64,000 nt of DNA from Zonotrichia leucophrys gambelii (taxonomy: Eukaryota > Chordata > Aves > Passeriformes > Passerellidae): the NCBI RefSeq assembly GCF_028769735.1, contig NC_088178.1:23200357-23264356 (forward strand), in the 5' to 3' direction. The notes under the pieces were generated by a model. The model was not told the DNA's origin, did not search any database, and worked only from the letters and a program-made list of their open reading frames with translations. This document shows, in pieces, positions 38,101 to 53,100 of this stretch (position 1 is the first letter of the stretch; each line of letters starts with the position of its first letter). The position numbers and the translations under genes are program-made.

Positions 38101-41100
38101 CATGCTGTTATTTCCCCTAGTACTAGGAAAATGAGAATATAAAAAGATGGTAGTAAAACAATACAGGAATATTACAGAAGGGCATCTGATCCAGACACTT
38201 AACCTCTGTCTCACTTCAAAGAGAACTTAGGTTTTTGTTAAATTTTATAGCAGGTAAGATCACATTTCAGCAGCATAACCAGGAGAAGATGAAAAAAGCT
38301 ATCGAACTGCACTTCAATCTGGAAACAAAAGTAGAAGCATGCTATTTCCAGAGCAGGAAAAAGACTCCTTTGATCCCAAATGCACAAGAAGTAGCTTTGC
38401 CTCTCACATAACAGAAATAGTCAAATACTCCCATGATTGTTGTAGTCTCTTGAGGAAAGGATTTTTCTTGTGCCAGCACACAGCTCTGTTCAAAGGACTT
38501 TTTGACCTTATGGAATCCATCTCACTATTTCTCCTTTTCTTTCTGACAGGTACTTTGCTGCAGGTTTCAGTGCTGCAAGGAAGGCTTAGCTTGTAAGTCC
38601 CCAAGAAAAACCCCATTTTCTAGGAGTGTGTGGGGATGTCTGTGCACCATGAAAGCAAGGAATGGATTCCAGCTTTGCTTTCCTGAAGCAGCACTGAAAG
38701 GACAGAGTGTGAATACTCCAGGATGCTCAGGATGCTCCTCTCTGCACAACCAACCAAACAACTGCCTTGGCACACTGTGGGGCAGGAACTCGAGGGTCTG
38801 TGAGTGCCACTGGTCTGAACAGAAACTGCAATGAAACCCCACAGAATCATGGAATAGTGAGGGCTGGAAGGGACCTCTGGAGGGTTCTATGGCCACATCA
38901 CTGCTGAGCGTCAGCTCCCAACGTCAGCAAATGCTTTCCTTAGATGTACATAATGAAAAATGTAAAAAGAAGGTATGAAAAATCAATATTCAAAACTTGG
39001 CTGTCTTGTTCAATAGTAAATCTATTTACAGTTCTGCTTCTGACTGAAATCTCAGAGGAAAGGGGAAGAGGATTGATTTGTGGTGTCTCTAGCAGGCTTG
39101 AAGAAAAGGACTGGAAACTGCCAGGGAGGATACAAAAAGGCTCAGAGGACCTTGCACAAGACCCCAATTTCTGTCTCACTGAAAAGCATTGCAGTGGTTT
39201 TACAACCACACAGCAGGGCTCTGGGACACACTCCCAAGAAGGCAGCCAGCCACTTCACACTACATTTTAAAAAAGAAAGGGAAAAGAGGGAACTAAAGGT
39301 TGAGGTGGGGAGTCAAGTTTCATATTGACTGTGGGTTGACTAGCATTAAAAACAGTAGCCTGGATATGCTAAGCAATTTGTCTTTGTAATTCAAAATAAA
39401 ATTGAGGAAATAAACACCAAATACTGTGAGATAAGACTCCATATTCTTGCAATTACGCTAACACTGCTTTACTTTCAGTGCACTGATTTCCTCTGTATTT
39501 CTATGATCTGAACAGCAGCGTTTGCATGCATTTCCAAACATTGACCTCTAAACCATGTTTGTTATTCCAAGTATAACTCTCAGTACACAATCAGCTAAAA
39601 CCATTGTTATCTCAGAAGCATGAAACAGAGATCAATTTTTTTTAGACTATGCCCTTTATTTCTAATTTTGATTTTTCTTCTGATGACAGAAGTAAATGGT
39701 TACATATTTTACATAAAGAGACGTTACAGCTCTGAAGAGCTGAGAACATTTGCTTTAATAAGAAGAAAAAACATAATTTCACAAGATCAGAAATCTCTTT
39801 TGGAGAAAGGCTCATAAAGAGAAAAAGCAAGAACATTCAGACAAGTCAAGATTAACTGGCAGACGACTAAATTGCTATGCATGTAACAGCAGCTCACAAC
39901 ATACAAGACTTCCCTGCTATCAACAGAAGGCACCCCATCAGTTCTAAATAAAATGTGTATATAATTTAGCCCAAACCCCCCCAAAAAGAGTCCGGCTGAA
40001 GAAAGGATAAAAAAGTTACCATGACAATATCTCTCCCCAGATATGGGTAACTAATGCACAAACACTGTCAGAGGAGGGTGGGGAGGCAGACAAGATGACA
40101 AAGAAACCTCCCTCAAACCCCAGATACATCCTAATCTCTGTGTAACACTTTTCCAAGATGCACTATTACACAGAACAACTAACAAACAAGTTTTCAAGCA
40201 GAGGAAGATGTTAAAACACCAACTTGATCTTTGTGAGTATTAAAAATTCAGTCCCCACCTGCCATCTGTCATTTTTCTTTTTAAAGAAAAAACTGAGACA
40301 GTTTTTCTATTTTGGAAACAAGCATTAGGCTGTGTGTAGGCTGTAAAATGCAACCTGCAAGCATTGAATAACTTGGTACCAATGGCAACAGAGTGTGAAC
40401 TGGTCACCAAAGGACATCCTCAGCATTTAGGATGGGGCATCAGTTCAATGCTTAGTTCCTCCCAATTATTCTATTTATTTGCTTACACAGGCCTAGCTTT
40501 TCATACAGCTTTTCTGTTCCCAGAAGGACAACCAGTATCTTGCTACCTGAATGTACAAGAGGAGCACCAAGAACACGTTCTACTCAGCAGGAAGCAGGGA
40601 ATACTCTCCTTGAAGGATTGAAGGGCTTAAGCATGAAACCATCTGTTGCTTTTTTGACATTTCTTCCATCCCACCCTCATAAGACACTGAAGCTGGGAAG
40701 TTGGCCCAAAATATTAACCCAGGGACTGAAATCCATCAAATTAACTTGTCCCCAAACAAGTCCCACTGGGGTCAGTGAGATAGATAAGAAAAATAATTGG
40801 AATATAGCAGTTAATATACACACAATAGCTGCAGAGGTCCACACTTCCACTTAAAAAATTAAAATCACGATTTTAGGGTTTCAAAAAAGTGAAAATATTG
40901 GAAAACAACACACTGAGTAGATTAAAGCTAGCCCAAGCATGTTATGCACACCAGTCACACATCTGAGTAGAGCACAGCCACAAGTACGTGCTCAAAAGCA
41001 CCTGTGAAAAGTCAGATGGAAAAAAGGTTTCCAAATACCCACCGTAGAGTTTTTTTGCCATTTTTACATATCTGTATTTACATTCCTGAAATTCCAATCC

Positions 41101-44100
41101 CCTCTGAAACAGTGATGATTCACTTAAGTGATGATTTATTAATTCTCTGTTCCAGATGGACATTGGCAGCCTGAAATTTGGGATGTCACTGTTTCAGACA
41201 TTTTCACTGCCATGTTACTAGGACTGTCATCATCAAGCAGAGGTGAGAGCAAACACAGCAAAAGGAGAAGCCAAACAACAACACAGCTGTTATAGGAAGA
41301 TTTTTCAGCGTCTTCAGCCCTCACACCTCCAAACACGCAAACTACAGTCATGCAGGCACTGCTATCATCAGCTCATGCTCCTAATTCCAGAATGTCATGA
41401 ACAAAACCAGGGCATTACCTTTCTCTCAGAGAAGATCGACTCAGCACAGAACTCAGAGACTCCTGAGCTGCTGGAAGTGCTGAACACTCCAAAGAAGCAG
41501 CAGAATGGGACTCTCTGTTGGGTGGATCTGGGCTCACATCCTCCTTGCAAACAGCAGATCTATCCAAGCCTTTTCCACTGGTGGATTTTGCCTGAAAAAT
41601 ATCCCACCAAACTAAAATGTATTATAAATATCAAGACGTACAATTTTCACATTTTTGTTTCTCAACCTGAAAGGTTAAAGATTATGTACTCATTCAGATT
41701 GTATATTCATGCAAAAATCCATGGTCTAAAGTAAATCAACAAGTCTCAGAAGAATCTGTTGGTAACTAACACACCATCTTGTGTGAAACTCTTCTACAAC
41801 AGCCCTTTTATCAACTTTTCTGCGTGCACAATTAAAGGCTTCCCAGGAATCTCACAGATTCAGAATAATGCCTGAGAGCCTGAACAACCCATGGAACAAT
41901 CCAGAGGCAGCAGGGTATATTAGACTCACACAATACACAGAACAACAGCCCTTGGTAATAAAAGTTTAGTCTGACAAAAGTGTGCTTAACATAGACATCA
42001 AGGTTTATCCTCATAATTCCCTTTCTTTCTCATGCCTATTATCATCAATTTTCCCAGCCATTAGGAAATCTAGAGGGCACACATAACTGCTTAAACCCAC
42101 AATTTTTACAGTACTTCAGGAACACAGGCAAAAACTAACTAAATGAGGATGTAAAGAATGAAACCTCCCAAACCCAAAACAATCCTGATGTTAATCTCTA
42201 GATTATTTTAATACACAAACAAACCAAAATATGAAAAAGAAAGGATGTGAAATAACACAACAGTGGTTTCCCAGTTGTACCAGTGCCACCTTCACACAGA
42301 TTTCCAGAATGAACAATGCTCTCAGAATAACTGGTAAGGCAAATGCAAACAGCCTTTAAAGGCTCCTCTATGGCCTTGCTGCAAGCCTTAATGCCAAGGA
42401 AAAGCAAATTCTGTATGTGCAGGCATCTTTATCTTTAAAGAGTGCAAAGTTTCCTTCTAATGTTTGTAAATAATCTGTCAGCAGGCCTTAACCGGGCTAG
42501 ATCAGATTTAAAATGTCCTTTTTCTTGCTTCTGATACTACAGTAGATAACATTTCAAAAATACCTATGCAAGACAATCCAAGGAAGACTGGGAAGCTCAG
42601 AGCTTCCCAAAAAATAGTGTAAGGAAAACCACTTGCAAGTACTCACTTCAGTTTTCTTGGATCTGTAGCTGTTGCGAGGAGAAGGATCTGGACAAGGAAA
42701 AAAGGTCCATGACAGAAGAAATCAAAAACACATTTGCATTTCTTAATTTCCTAAATGAAATCTTTTACAAAGCATCCTTTTTGTCCTCACAAACATTAAA
42801 TCTACTTTCTTGGTCTGTTCTATCAGTTTCTACTGAACAACTCTCATACTGAGACCCAGGAAAAGCAAAAAGGGACTAAAGTGTACTGTCTGTATTTAAG
42901 ATTTCTAATCCTGAGGATCTGTTCTTTTCAGAAGTTACAGTTAAGCCTCAAGACAGACAGCTGACCAAAGGCTCCTCTGGATATTAATAGAAGTAGATTT
43001 TGGTGTACTAAATATTGGCCAGAAACCACCAGCTCATTTTGAAAGTGTGCAATGGTATCAGATGATCTGGTCTGCTCCATTATCCAGCCATGACAGACTG
43101 GCAAATCTGTTCCCAAAGGGGATGTGAAACCTTTAAAATTCAGCACCCAGTGCAATGACAAAGAACAAATGTAAAATAACACGTTCATAATGATTTGCTG
43201 TATAACAAATTATAATTAGTGAGGAAATGAAATAAAAATGAGGCAGAGCACACATAAACAAATACTGATGAGACTCATTAAAATCCTCATATTGTAAGAC
43301 ATGTGCAATAAAATCAAGTTTTAGGGCGCTTTCTTAAATTTCTGATCCCACACTTTTTATTAAGCTCTCACTTACTGATACCAAAGGATGCTGAAGCAGA
43401 TACTGGAGCACATCCTGCATGCTCATAAATAATGGTAAGTCACTGATCCACTACTCACAAACACTGCTGAAATAAACATTACCCATTTTTGAAGAAACAG
43501 AGCCCCTGAACTTCAAAATAATCAATACCCCAAGCCTGATCAACACACCCACAAACCATGGTGCAGATTTTCTCCACCATCCAACTCAACAAAAAAGGGA
43601 GTGAAACAGAGCACTTGTCTGAGCTTTGTAATTCTCTCCTATTTTCATATAATGTAGAACTATGCTCCAAGCTTCATGAGGTAAAGAACTATTCAAGGGC
43701 ACCCTTTGAAGCAGTAATTTATTCAGCATTCTTCCTTTTCCTAGGAAGAACTAACAGCTTTTTCTCCATCACAGTTTTTCATAATAAATAAAAAAACCCA
43801 AAAATAATAATAAAAAAGCCCCAAATAAAACTGCTTCCTGCAGAAATCAAAAGCAGCTATGAGATATACAGCAGAAAATACTGACCATGGGGTGCCTTGG
43901 GCCAGGCTTCTGCTGTGCTTTCTCGCAGGGAACACAAGGAATGAAGTTTAGCACCAGGACTTGGTTGTCCAACCTGAAGCAAAAACACTGTTAAAATACT
44001 CAGTATCAGATGTATCAATCCCTGGTTTTTCTGGTTTTGTTCATAAGACCATAACTGGTATTTTCTGCAATATATTACTTTATTTAAATACTATTTTAGA

Positions 44101-47100
44101 CTATTTTCATAGCACTTGGCTCATGGGCATTATTAGTATTACTGTGCATAAACAGAAACAGTACTAGAAAGGTCGAGAAAACTCTGAATATCCTATTATT
44201 CAAAGAAAGGGAAAATGCAGACAGCTCCTCCTTCATCTGTAACGTCTGCAGTCTTTTTAAACAATTCCTGGTATCTCATATTTATTCTAAACAGCTTAGA
44301 TCTCACCAAGAGAGATCTGAATCTCTTCCTAATTAAAAAGTTACATTTAATATAATCCAATTTTGATCTTCATAACACAAAATCTCCAGGCCAAAAGAGT
44401 TCTCAGCAGTAAAGATGCCCTAAAAGGAGAATTCTCAGACTAGAAAGGCCATGACAGTGAGGACATGCTGAATTAAGAGACAAGCTTTCTCTTTTTTTTG
44501 TACAAACATAACCAAGCATTGAAAATCAATAATCAGTGTTAATGATACTATAATTAAACCGTGAACTTCACCTATAGATCAAAAACCAAAAGAATTAAAC
44601 AAAAGGAGTTAAAAGAAAAATACTTGAGAGATACAGCAGATTGATTAATGATTAATGACTTATCCAGGCCATTTTGAATTTCTAAAAGGTAGCTATATGT
44701 AGAATAAAACTTCTAAACTTTGACAATATATTATTAATTAATTAGTACTGATACTAGGTAAAAATATAAGGTAGAAGCAAACTATTTAACTACTTGATTA
44801 TCTAACTGGTTGTGGTAAGTGCCCAGAACTGTAGAGAAATCATAATAACACAGCACAGAATAAGAACGATCCCATTTCTGCCCCTACAAATTCAAAGTGA
44901 TTTTCTAAAATCAGGGAATAGTTGCAATAAGAAGAATAATTAAGAAGGGGAAAAAAATGAGTATATGATCCTCCAGGTGGCTGGGAAATGTAGCTCCTTC
45001 ATTTTAAAAGAGCTACACACAATTTCTTTAAGTAAGTATCTAATTTCAGGACAATTTTTCATGTATGGCAAAATGTCCTTATGTTATGAACTCTTAAGTC
45101 AAAGCGTTTCAGATGTAGCTCTGAGCAAAGGAAGTGTTCCAAATATCACAGGATGACAACATAAAAAAAGTTGAAAGAGAGGAAGTGTAAATGTTCATAA
45201 TGTGACTAGACACTCTTTCTTTAAAGTCTTATTCAGGAATTTTTAATACTAATATCAATTACTTCCAAGCCGAATTTATACACCTATTATCCTGTCTAGT
45301 GTGCTGGAAGAAAAGAAATGGGGCCTCAGAGAATTTAACCAAGATATTCATGAAAGAATTTGATCTTTGTCTGTTACTAAAGCAGATAAAAGAAATTTTA
45401 GTTTAGTTAATTTTACATTTAAATCACTCTGTGACAGACTGTTCAGGAGAAGAAAAAATTATTCATCTAAACTAAGAGCTGAATGAATTTTTGGAGCGCT
45501 ATTTAGTGAAAGAACAACATTTGAACTGAGCTTAAGCTGGAAGCACCTGGGAGCCAATACAAACCCGTCTGATGACAAAGGGAGGTTTGTCGGTGTCTCT
45601 CCTGAACTCGTGAGGGCCCAGGTTCAGGTGGGACAGTCTCTGCCTGGCCTCCTCCGACAGCTCGCACATGCGGCGCTTGGTGTACGGGGACGGCGAGCGC
45701 GACTTGGAGGCGATGGTGGGCTGCTCGTAGCTCCGCAGGGCCGAGCTCTGCTCTGCTGAAGGAGGGCTCTTCCTGGCCAGCTTGGAGGGCATTCTTCCAC
45801 TTGGGGCTGGATGATGCACCCAGTGCCTATCAGTCTGCAGTGAAGAAGGGAAATGATCTGATTTGACAGAGCATAGGATAAAGATTGCTGGACATAATGT
45901 GAACAAGGAACTAATGATTCTACCAGAAGGACATGCCATGGCAGCTGAAGTTCCCCTCACAAAACTGTAATCAAACAGCAATTTAAAAACCAATGTGTTC
46001 ACCATTTTCTCTGAAACCAAAAGAAGGTTAAACACCCAGTGTACTGCATGTTAGATGCTAAGCGTCTGATACTTATTCACTTAGCTTTCTCACACAGTTA
46101 GTGGAGATTCTAAAAATTAAATTTAATTTTGTCACAAAGTTTACCTGATATAGCCATACACAGATTTGAAGCATTTTTCACCTGTTTAAGCTTTTATTTT
46201 AAAATTCTTCCTCTTTAAAGTACAAGACATAAATTAAAAGAGGAGCCTTTTTAATAGTTTAAATTATATGCATTTAGAGTTGCCTAAAGCTCCAGAAGAA
46301 GTGCAATTACATTCTCTAAAATTAATACTTTCTTGGATTATGGTGAATTTATTAGTTTTTTTAAGTGTAAAGTTTAGTGGAGAAAAACAGTATTTTTTCT
46401 GTCAGAAATTCTTTTTCAAGCTGGAGCTAGCTGACATTAGCCCTAGATCAGAATGTTACATGGACTGCTTTGGTTCAGAGGGACCCAGAAATAAAATGTC
46501 CAGCTTGCCTTCAAGGCTTTCCCTCTACAGCCAGCCAGTGAGGCTGAGTCTGTGTGTTTGTTTTGTGTTGACAGAATATGAACTCACTGGTGCAACTGAT
46601 GGTGAGACAGACCTGGCCACACAAAGCCAGACCTAATTCTCTAAGACTAATCTCAACTTCACCAGAAGCAGGTGGTGCTGCTCCTGGCTTACACCAGTTG
46701 TAAAACTGCAACACAAGTGAATCTGAGCTGCCATTCATCGATACTTTTAGGAACAGTTTAAATTTTAAATCAATTTGCCCTTACTCAAGTCACCTTCACT
46801 GAAGCCAATTTTCTGACAATGACAATTTTCACTGATTTTTAAATTTTTTTCTGTCTCCATACATTTCATTTGTTAAATTTGGAAGAAACTTCTCATTGAA
46901 GTCATTAGCAATGCCACCAACAGGTCAAAGGCACCTAAGTGTCTTTGCACACAAGCCTTCCTGACAACCATTCCCTTCCAATGATGCTGCACCATTTTTC
47001 AATATTACAGCACAAGAAGGAGGATATAAGAGTAACTTTACATGACAGCTTGTAAATCCAGAAATCCAAACCAAAATTCCAAGCTGTGAGACCAGAGAAG

Positions 47101-50100
47101 AGTGCTGCTTCACCTTTAAATTTACTTGGTGCAAAAGCAGCACTTCCAGATTAATACAGGTGATAGTCTTTTCAACAAAATCTGCATTTCCATTACTGTC
47201 AGGGATACAGTTATGGAAAACCATTAAATTAATTGGTTTGGTTTAATAATGTACCTTCTCTAACAACACCTAGTTTTTACTGTCCTTAATTTTAAGTGTC
47301 AGTAACAAATGATGTGAAGGCATTTTCCCATGTACCAATGCACCAGGGACTGACACTTCAGCTGATCATAGAACACAGCAGCTGATAATTGTTTCAGATT
47401 CAAGGAACTCTCAGCATCTACTGTCATGCACCAAACCCACTCTTTACTCATACTTGATTAAAAATTTAATCAAGTTGTCAAGCACCCGTGATACCTGCTT
47501 TAACCACAACAAAAGAATGAGGAAAGTTTGAAGTGAGCAGCACATGGAAAAATTGGAAGCAAGGCTATCAATATTAAATCTAGAAATTGCAAACAATTAA
47601 ATTGTGCTAACCTGTATGTGACTCCTTCCTAAGATTAACAGACTGTCTGAAATAAGGCAGGTTGTAGAAAATCTCAATTTTGGTGCAATTCCCTAGAAGA
47701 GAGACAATAATTGCATATCAAGCTTCAACTCAAGATAAAGGGTATCAAAGAGGTAAATGTCACCTAATGTAACAAACCATTCCTAATTTTCAGCCATTTC
47801 CTTTGTTAATTTCAGCCTTTAATAAAGATAATTAGAAAAGACAGAACAGCAATGGTAAATGTCAAGATGCTAACATTTGCATTTCTGACAATTCAATTAC
47901 AGATGATTACACTGCTTTTGTACAACAATTAAGGTCTGACTTTTATTTTAATACATTTTTTTGTCAAAAGCACTTTTAAAGATTTTTCATGCCATGCTGT
48001 ATGGCATCAATAAAAATTTCAGTCATGCTCTAGAAGTTTCATTAATACTAACTTTGTAAACTTGTTTGAGAACAGTCTCAGTTGTGCCATCTCATTTGTA
48101 AAAACATTTTGTTTAATCAGTCAATCACACTGCAGATAACTATTCCTTTTTAACAGTATGACTAAGAAAACCCTTCATTCTGTAATCTTTGGAGTAGTCT
48201 GATTTCTGTGGATGCCTCCCTTGTTCCATCAGCATGGAACACATCCACAATCCCCTCCTGCCCATGGGGCAGCCCTAGTTTGTCCCACTTGGAATCACTG
48301 GGGTCCCACTGGGCCTCCTGGTGAAGCACAGCACACACAGAGTGATGGCCAGCATATCCCACCATTTTTACATGATTAGCAGCTTCTGTTCCACTCACCT
48401 TTTACTGCAGCCATGGATAGGAACACAACACCTCAGAAAACTATTGCCTTCCTATTCACTGAGCATTGGTCAATGCATTCAGAATTTACTGGGTGTAAAG
48501 GACAGGGATTACAACACACAAGCATTATTTCCCAAACAGCAGCACTAAAAAAAGGCATAAAAGAACGAAATGCCACATATGCTATAAACAAGCGGCAATC
48601 ATCTATGTGCATCCTATACAGCTCTGCAGAATCCAAGAGAAAATCAAGTGCCCCCAGAAATTCCTACCCCCTCCTCTTTCAACATGGACAGAATTTGGTG
48701 CCTGAGGCATCTCAGTGCACAGGCATTTGTGCACATGAACATACAAAATCACTGAGACATGAAAAGGAGCTGGTCTGTTTGTGACTTTATCCCACATCTA
48801 TAAGAATTAGCAGGAACTTTGTGAGTGAAGTCTATTTATTAACCAAACTATTCTCTACCACCTGCCTAAACACTGATTTCCCATTAGGGAACATGATCTG
48901 GCCCCAGGATAGATTATGGAAATCAAATGACAAAAATGCCAAGAAAGCTCAGTCACAGCAATTAACAGAGTCCAGGATTCAATCAAGTCAAGTTATGGCA
49001 CATAAAAGAGGTTTTAAGACTGATCATCTTTAATCAACTCGCTTTTATTACTAATGAATTGTCAAGTGCTATCAACAATTTAAAAAAGGACATAGAATTA
49101 GTAAGTCTACTACAAAATGCAACAATAGAGCACCTACTGCTCTCACAGAGACTGGAAATGATTACAAAATTGTTAAGTGTTCATCCCTAAAAAATGACAC
49201 AAACTATGGCTTCTTCTGAGAAATTGTCTGTGGAGAGGCAATATGGGATGGCATTTGAATGCACAGGCATGGATATGTCAAAAGCAACTCACATGCCAAA
49301 GCCATCAGACAATTTGCTGCTTGTTTTCTGCAGTTCCCAAATCAAGGGCTGCTGTAGGACACTCAACACAGAATTATGTAAATACCATCATATAGCCCCA
49401 GACACATCTGTAAATGAAAATCCAGCTGGAAAGCTTTTGGGATCTCTTCTGCTTCTGGCTTAGTGGTGTCTGCAGCCCTGAGCATTTCTGCACCATTCAT
49501 TAAACAGAAGGGACATAATACAAATTTGACCACAGAAAAAGTATAAAGGTGGTTCACATTTAGAAGAATACAAGTCTAATATGTGCTTTTGACTGTAAGG
49601 AACACAAGTAACACTTTAGCTTAAAAAAGTATACAGGAATATATCAGAAGGCCTTGCACTGGACTGTTAATGGAAGATAGCATAGCAAAAAAGAAATTGT
49701 TTTAAGTAATGTAGCAAATACTGCATGAAGGTGGGGAATGGAGATAAGAACATCTGTAAGAAATCACGACCACAGTCCAGGCATAAGCATATTCTGAAAG
49801 GTAAAGGTTGCAGAAAAATACAGAAGAACCAGCAAGAGCCTCAGCTGGGCAACACTGGACTGGGAGAGATAACTCGAGGCATGTCTTGCATGCACACTGA
49901 GTTTGTAAACCTTGTAAGACATTTAGCCAGGGACATTATCAGCCAAGTGCCAGATTTCTGGAGGAGTTTTGATCCTCTCAACTTGGGATTCCTTCCAACT
50001 GGCAGATTAGCAGTGTTAATCAGACACTGCTTGTCACTGCCTATCTGAACTCCACAACCGTAATCTTACTGTTGCTACCTTTATTTTTTTAATAAAAGAC

Positions 50101-53100
50101 AAATTTATTTGGAATCAAACTGTCACTGAAGCACAGCTGCCATTCAAAAATATTCAACATCTCAGCTGGCTATAAATAACTTTTCATGTGGGAAGAACAT
50201 GGCTTCAGTAGCATAGGAATAATGTGAGGGTTCTCATGACCTTGTTCAACATCTCCTTTTGCTTAGCATTCACATCCAGCACTTCGTGCTGACAGACTTA
50301 GCAAGAGACACTTGCCAGTAAAGCTCAGGGAACACTGGGAGAGGGAGGCACTTGAGACTGCATTTCTACTGGAGGTAAAAATCCTTTCATAGTTATTCCA
50401 TTCCACTTGGCAAGCGAGGAGAGGAACAAGAAATTCCTTTTGGGAGCCTCCCTCCAACGCCATCAAGCCCAGCTTCTGCATTATTCCTGAAAATGGGGGT
50501 CACTATGCCAAAATTTTCTCTTACACTGTACTTTCAAACTATGGAGATGGAATGGAGCAACAAAGGCTCCTGCAGTCCCTGTTCCAGGCAGAGATGGATT
50601 TTATTATGCTGCTCCCAAGGACATGAAGTATGTCTGTGTCTTACCACAGTCAAATTTTTAAAGCTACTACAGTGTCATCATTCATCACCTACACATCCAA
50701 ATTACTCTGACCACATCTTCTCACAGCTCACAAATTATGGCACCTTTTCTTTATTAGAAAATACATAATTTTTGTTTCAAATAACTCAGTTTGACAAAAC
50801 CCATCAAACTTGTCTAGCAGCTCTGCTTCTATGAAGACTCACTATATTCTGTTCACAAAAAAATCTAAAAACATTTAGCTAATACCACTTCATTTGTTCC
50901 TACCTCCCTATTCTTTCTCAACACCAGGAAGGCACCTATTCTATGAGCAGCATGAAAACAAAACAGTTTCACCCCATCTCTTGAGCCACACCACCATGCA
51001 TGGGGTGAGCCATATCAAAGAAACACTACAGCCAAAAAATAATGGTTGTTTTTGTTTTTAAGCTACTGCAGAATCAGACATTTTGTAGCACAAAATCACA
51101 ACCTTAATTCATTCAAATGTAACACAGCATTAGACACCAAATTAGCACCTCTAATTGCAAGTGTCTGGGCAGTTTCCAGGTTGCCCTTTCTGGGGAAAGG
51201 CTACACCAGCTAAAAGATAACAATGAATTTTAATCAGCATTTCCCTCCTCCCATGTGCTTTTAGCCCAACCACAACAGACAGGGTAACTGGGTTCTTATC
51301 CAAATGTCCTGCCAATCCACCAGTAAAACTCCACAAAAACCTCAAAACACAACATCACCATCCTCCTTAAGGTGCCTTCCTGGGTTATTCTGCTGACAAT
51401 TAAGATTCAACAGTCAAACTTGATGAAAGGGCAATGTGAAATGAATTCATTTTCATTTAACATGTACTTGAGCCCTTATCTCCAGAAAATTAGCATTAAT
51501 TCACTGCACTCATTCTGCCAATTAGCTATTGTTCCAAAATGCTATGGAGAAGGACCAAGGAGGAGGGTTACATGGCTTCTGTTGAGAACCATGAAGTCAA
51601 TATGACATCTCCTGCATCCCTTCAGCCACCAGCTGCATCACAGATTAAACTGAATGGAGACATGTCATGGTGCCACACTGCAAACCAAGTGGAAACTAAC
51701 TTTTCCACATTAAATAATTTCTTGAAGCATTCCGAAAAAAGATTATACTTTCCCCGAAGTTCAGCTGTGGATTTGTACATTCAACACCTTAAAATGGCAA
51801 AATCTGTCAGAAGTAATCGCTTTTCATTTGAAGCAGTTCAAGGGGTTTCTTCAGTGAAGCAGACTGTGTCATAAATACAATCCACAGACATTCACTCACT
51901 GTGAAAGACGGGGACCTCTTCATTAAAACCTCACGCTGCAAACCACGGAGCCCATGGGTAAGCTTAGGGTCAGGGAACAGGAAATCTCTTGTATTTTCTT
52001 CATATGTAGCTAGAACTTTTCCCACTAAAAAGAAAATACACAGTTTAATTGGAAAATAGACAAAGCCACGCAGCACAGACACCACACACAGAGCCATGTT
52101 GAAACCAGGATAAATTTTGCTCTTTACAAATTAACAGCATGGCTCTAAAACTCCTATAGCACTAGGAAATAACATCATCAAGTTAAATCAGCAGCAAAAA
52201 TGTGCAGAATCTACTATGAAACTATGTTTCAATGTTACTGGAAAAAAAATTAAAGAAGATTGTGTTAACTCTTCTACAACAGGCACATGAAAGGATTTCT
52301 TCAGGTAACTTTTCAGTACTTTTCTTCTTTCTTTCCCTTCCATGCCGCAGAAAAAAACTCAGTATTTTTTAATGGCACCCAATTTCTTATGAAAAACTAC
52401 CACTCCATACTACAGAACAGTAACAGTAGCAGTAAAAAAACCCAAAAGCAACAGCAAAATAATTATTTCAAGATTTTCTCAATACCCTGTCTTGCTACTT
52501 CTAAAAAAAAAAAAAAAAGTTAAAAAGTTTTTCTTTAGAGGTAAACCCTTCAACGTATATTGTGAAAAAATGTAACTTGTGCTATTGCAGCCATCTTGCT
52601 AGCTTATGTTGGGCTATATCACACCTATGTCTGAGCCCTGAAAATAAATTCTTATGCAAGATCCTTTACTTCCCACAAAAAAAAAAAAATCCCCATTCAC
52701 TACATTTCTTCAAGTAAACAGTCTGGTAAGTCACCTGAGAGAAGCAGTAGTTTCCTTGAAAGTACTAAGGACAAGTGAGAGAGTGCTTTTAATACCACAG
52801 TTTCCAAATGAGTCCTCTTTAAAACTTGACTTTATTTCCAATAAAGTGCAGATTTACATTATTCATGGGAACACTTGAATTTCATTAAAATAGATTTTTA
52901 TAATCACACAAACCAATAACAGAAGTATGACAAATCACTATTTATTATCTTCACACATCCCAAGAGACCTGTAATACTTATAGTGAGGATAAGAGTTTTC
53001 CCAGTGGTCACCATTAAAATGGAAGGAAAAAAAGTGTCACTCTGAGAACAAGATTATGCACTCTGAAATTTCACAGACAGCCTCTCTAGAAGTGAATTGT

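Larger units (their letters stand above)
32388..41418 (-). other. SPATA6: SPATA6 intron 10 (largest, 9 kb)
   Basis: Mostly A/T-rich, with a GC-richer patch at about 33290-33500, a 56-base poly(A) run at 35108 and a CR1 tail at 38842. I see no nested gene. Confidence 0.7.
41592..47611 (-). other. SPATA6: SPATA6 introns 6 to 9
   Basis: The introns are 45835-47611, 43974-45564, 42688-43885 and 41592-42646. They are A/T-rich and 1.0-1.8 kb each. I see no other feature in them. Confidence 0.75.
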
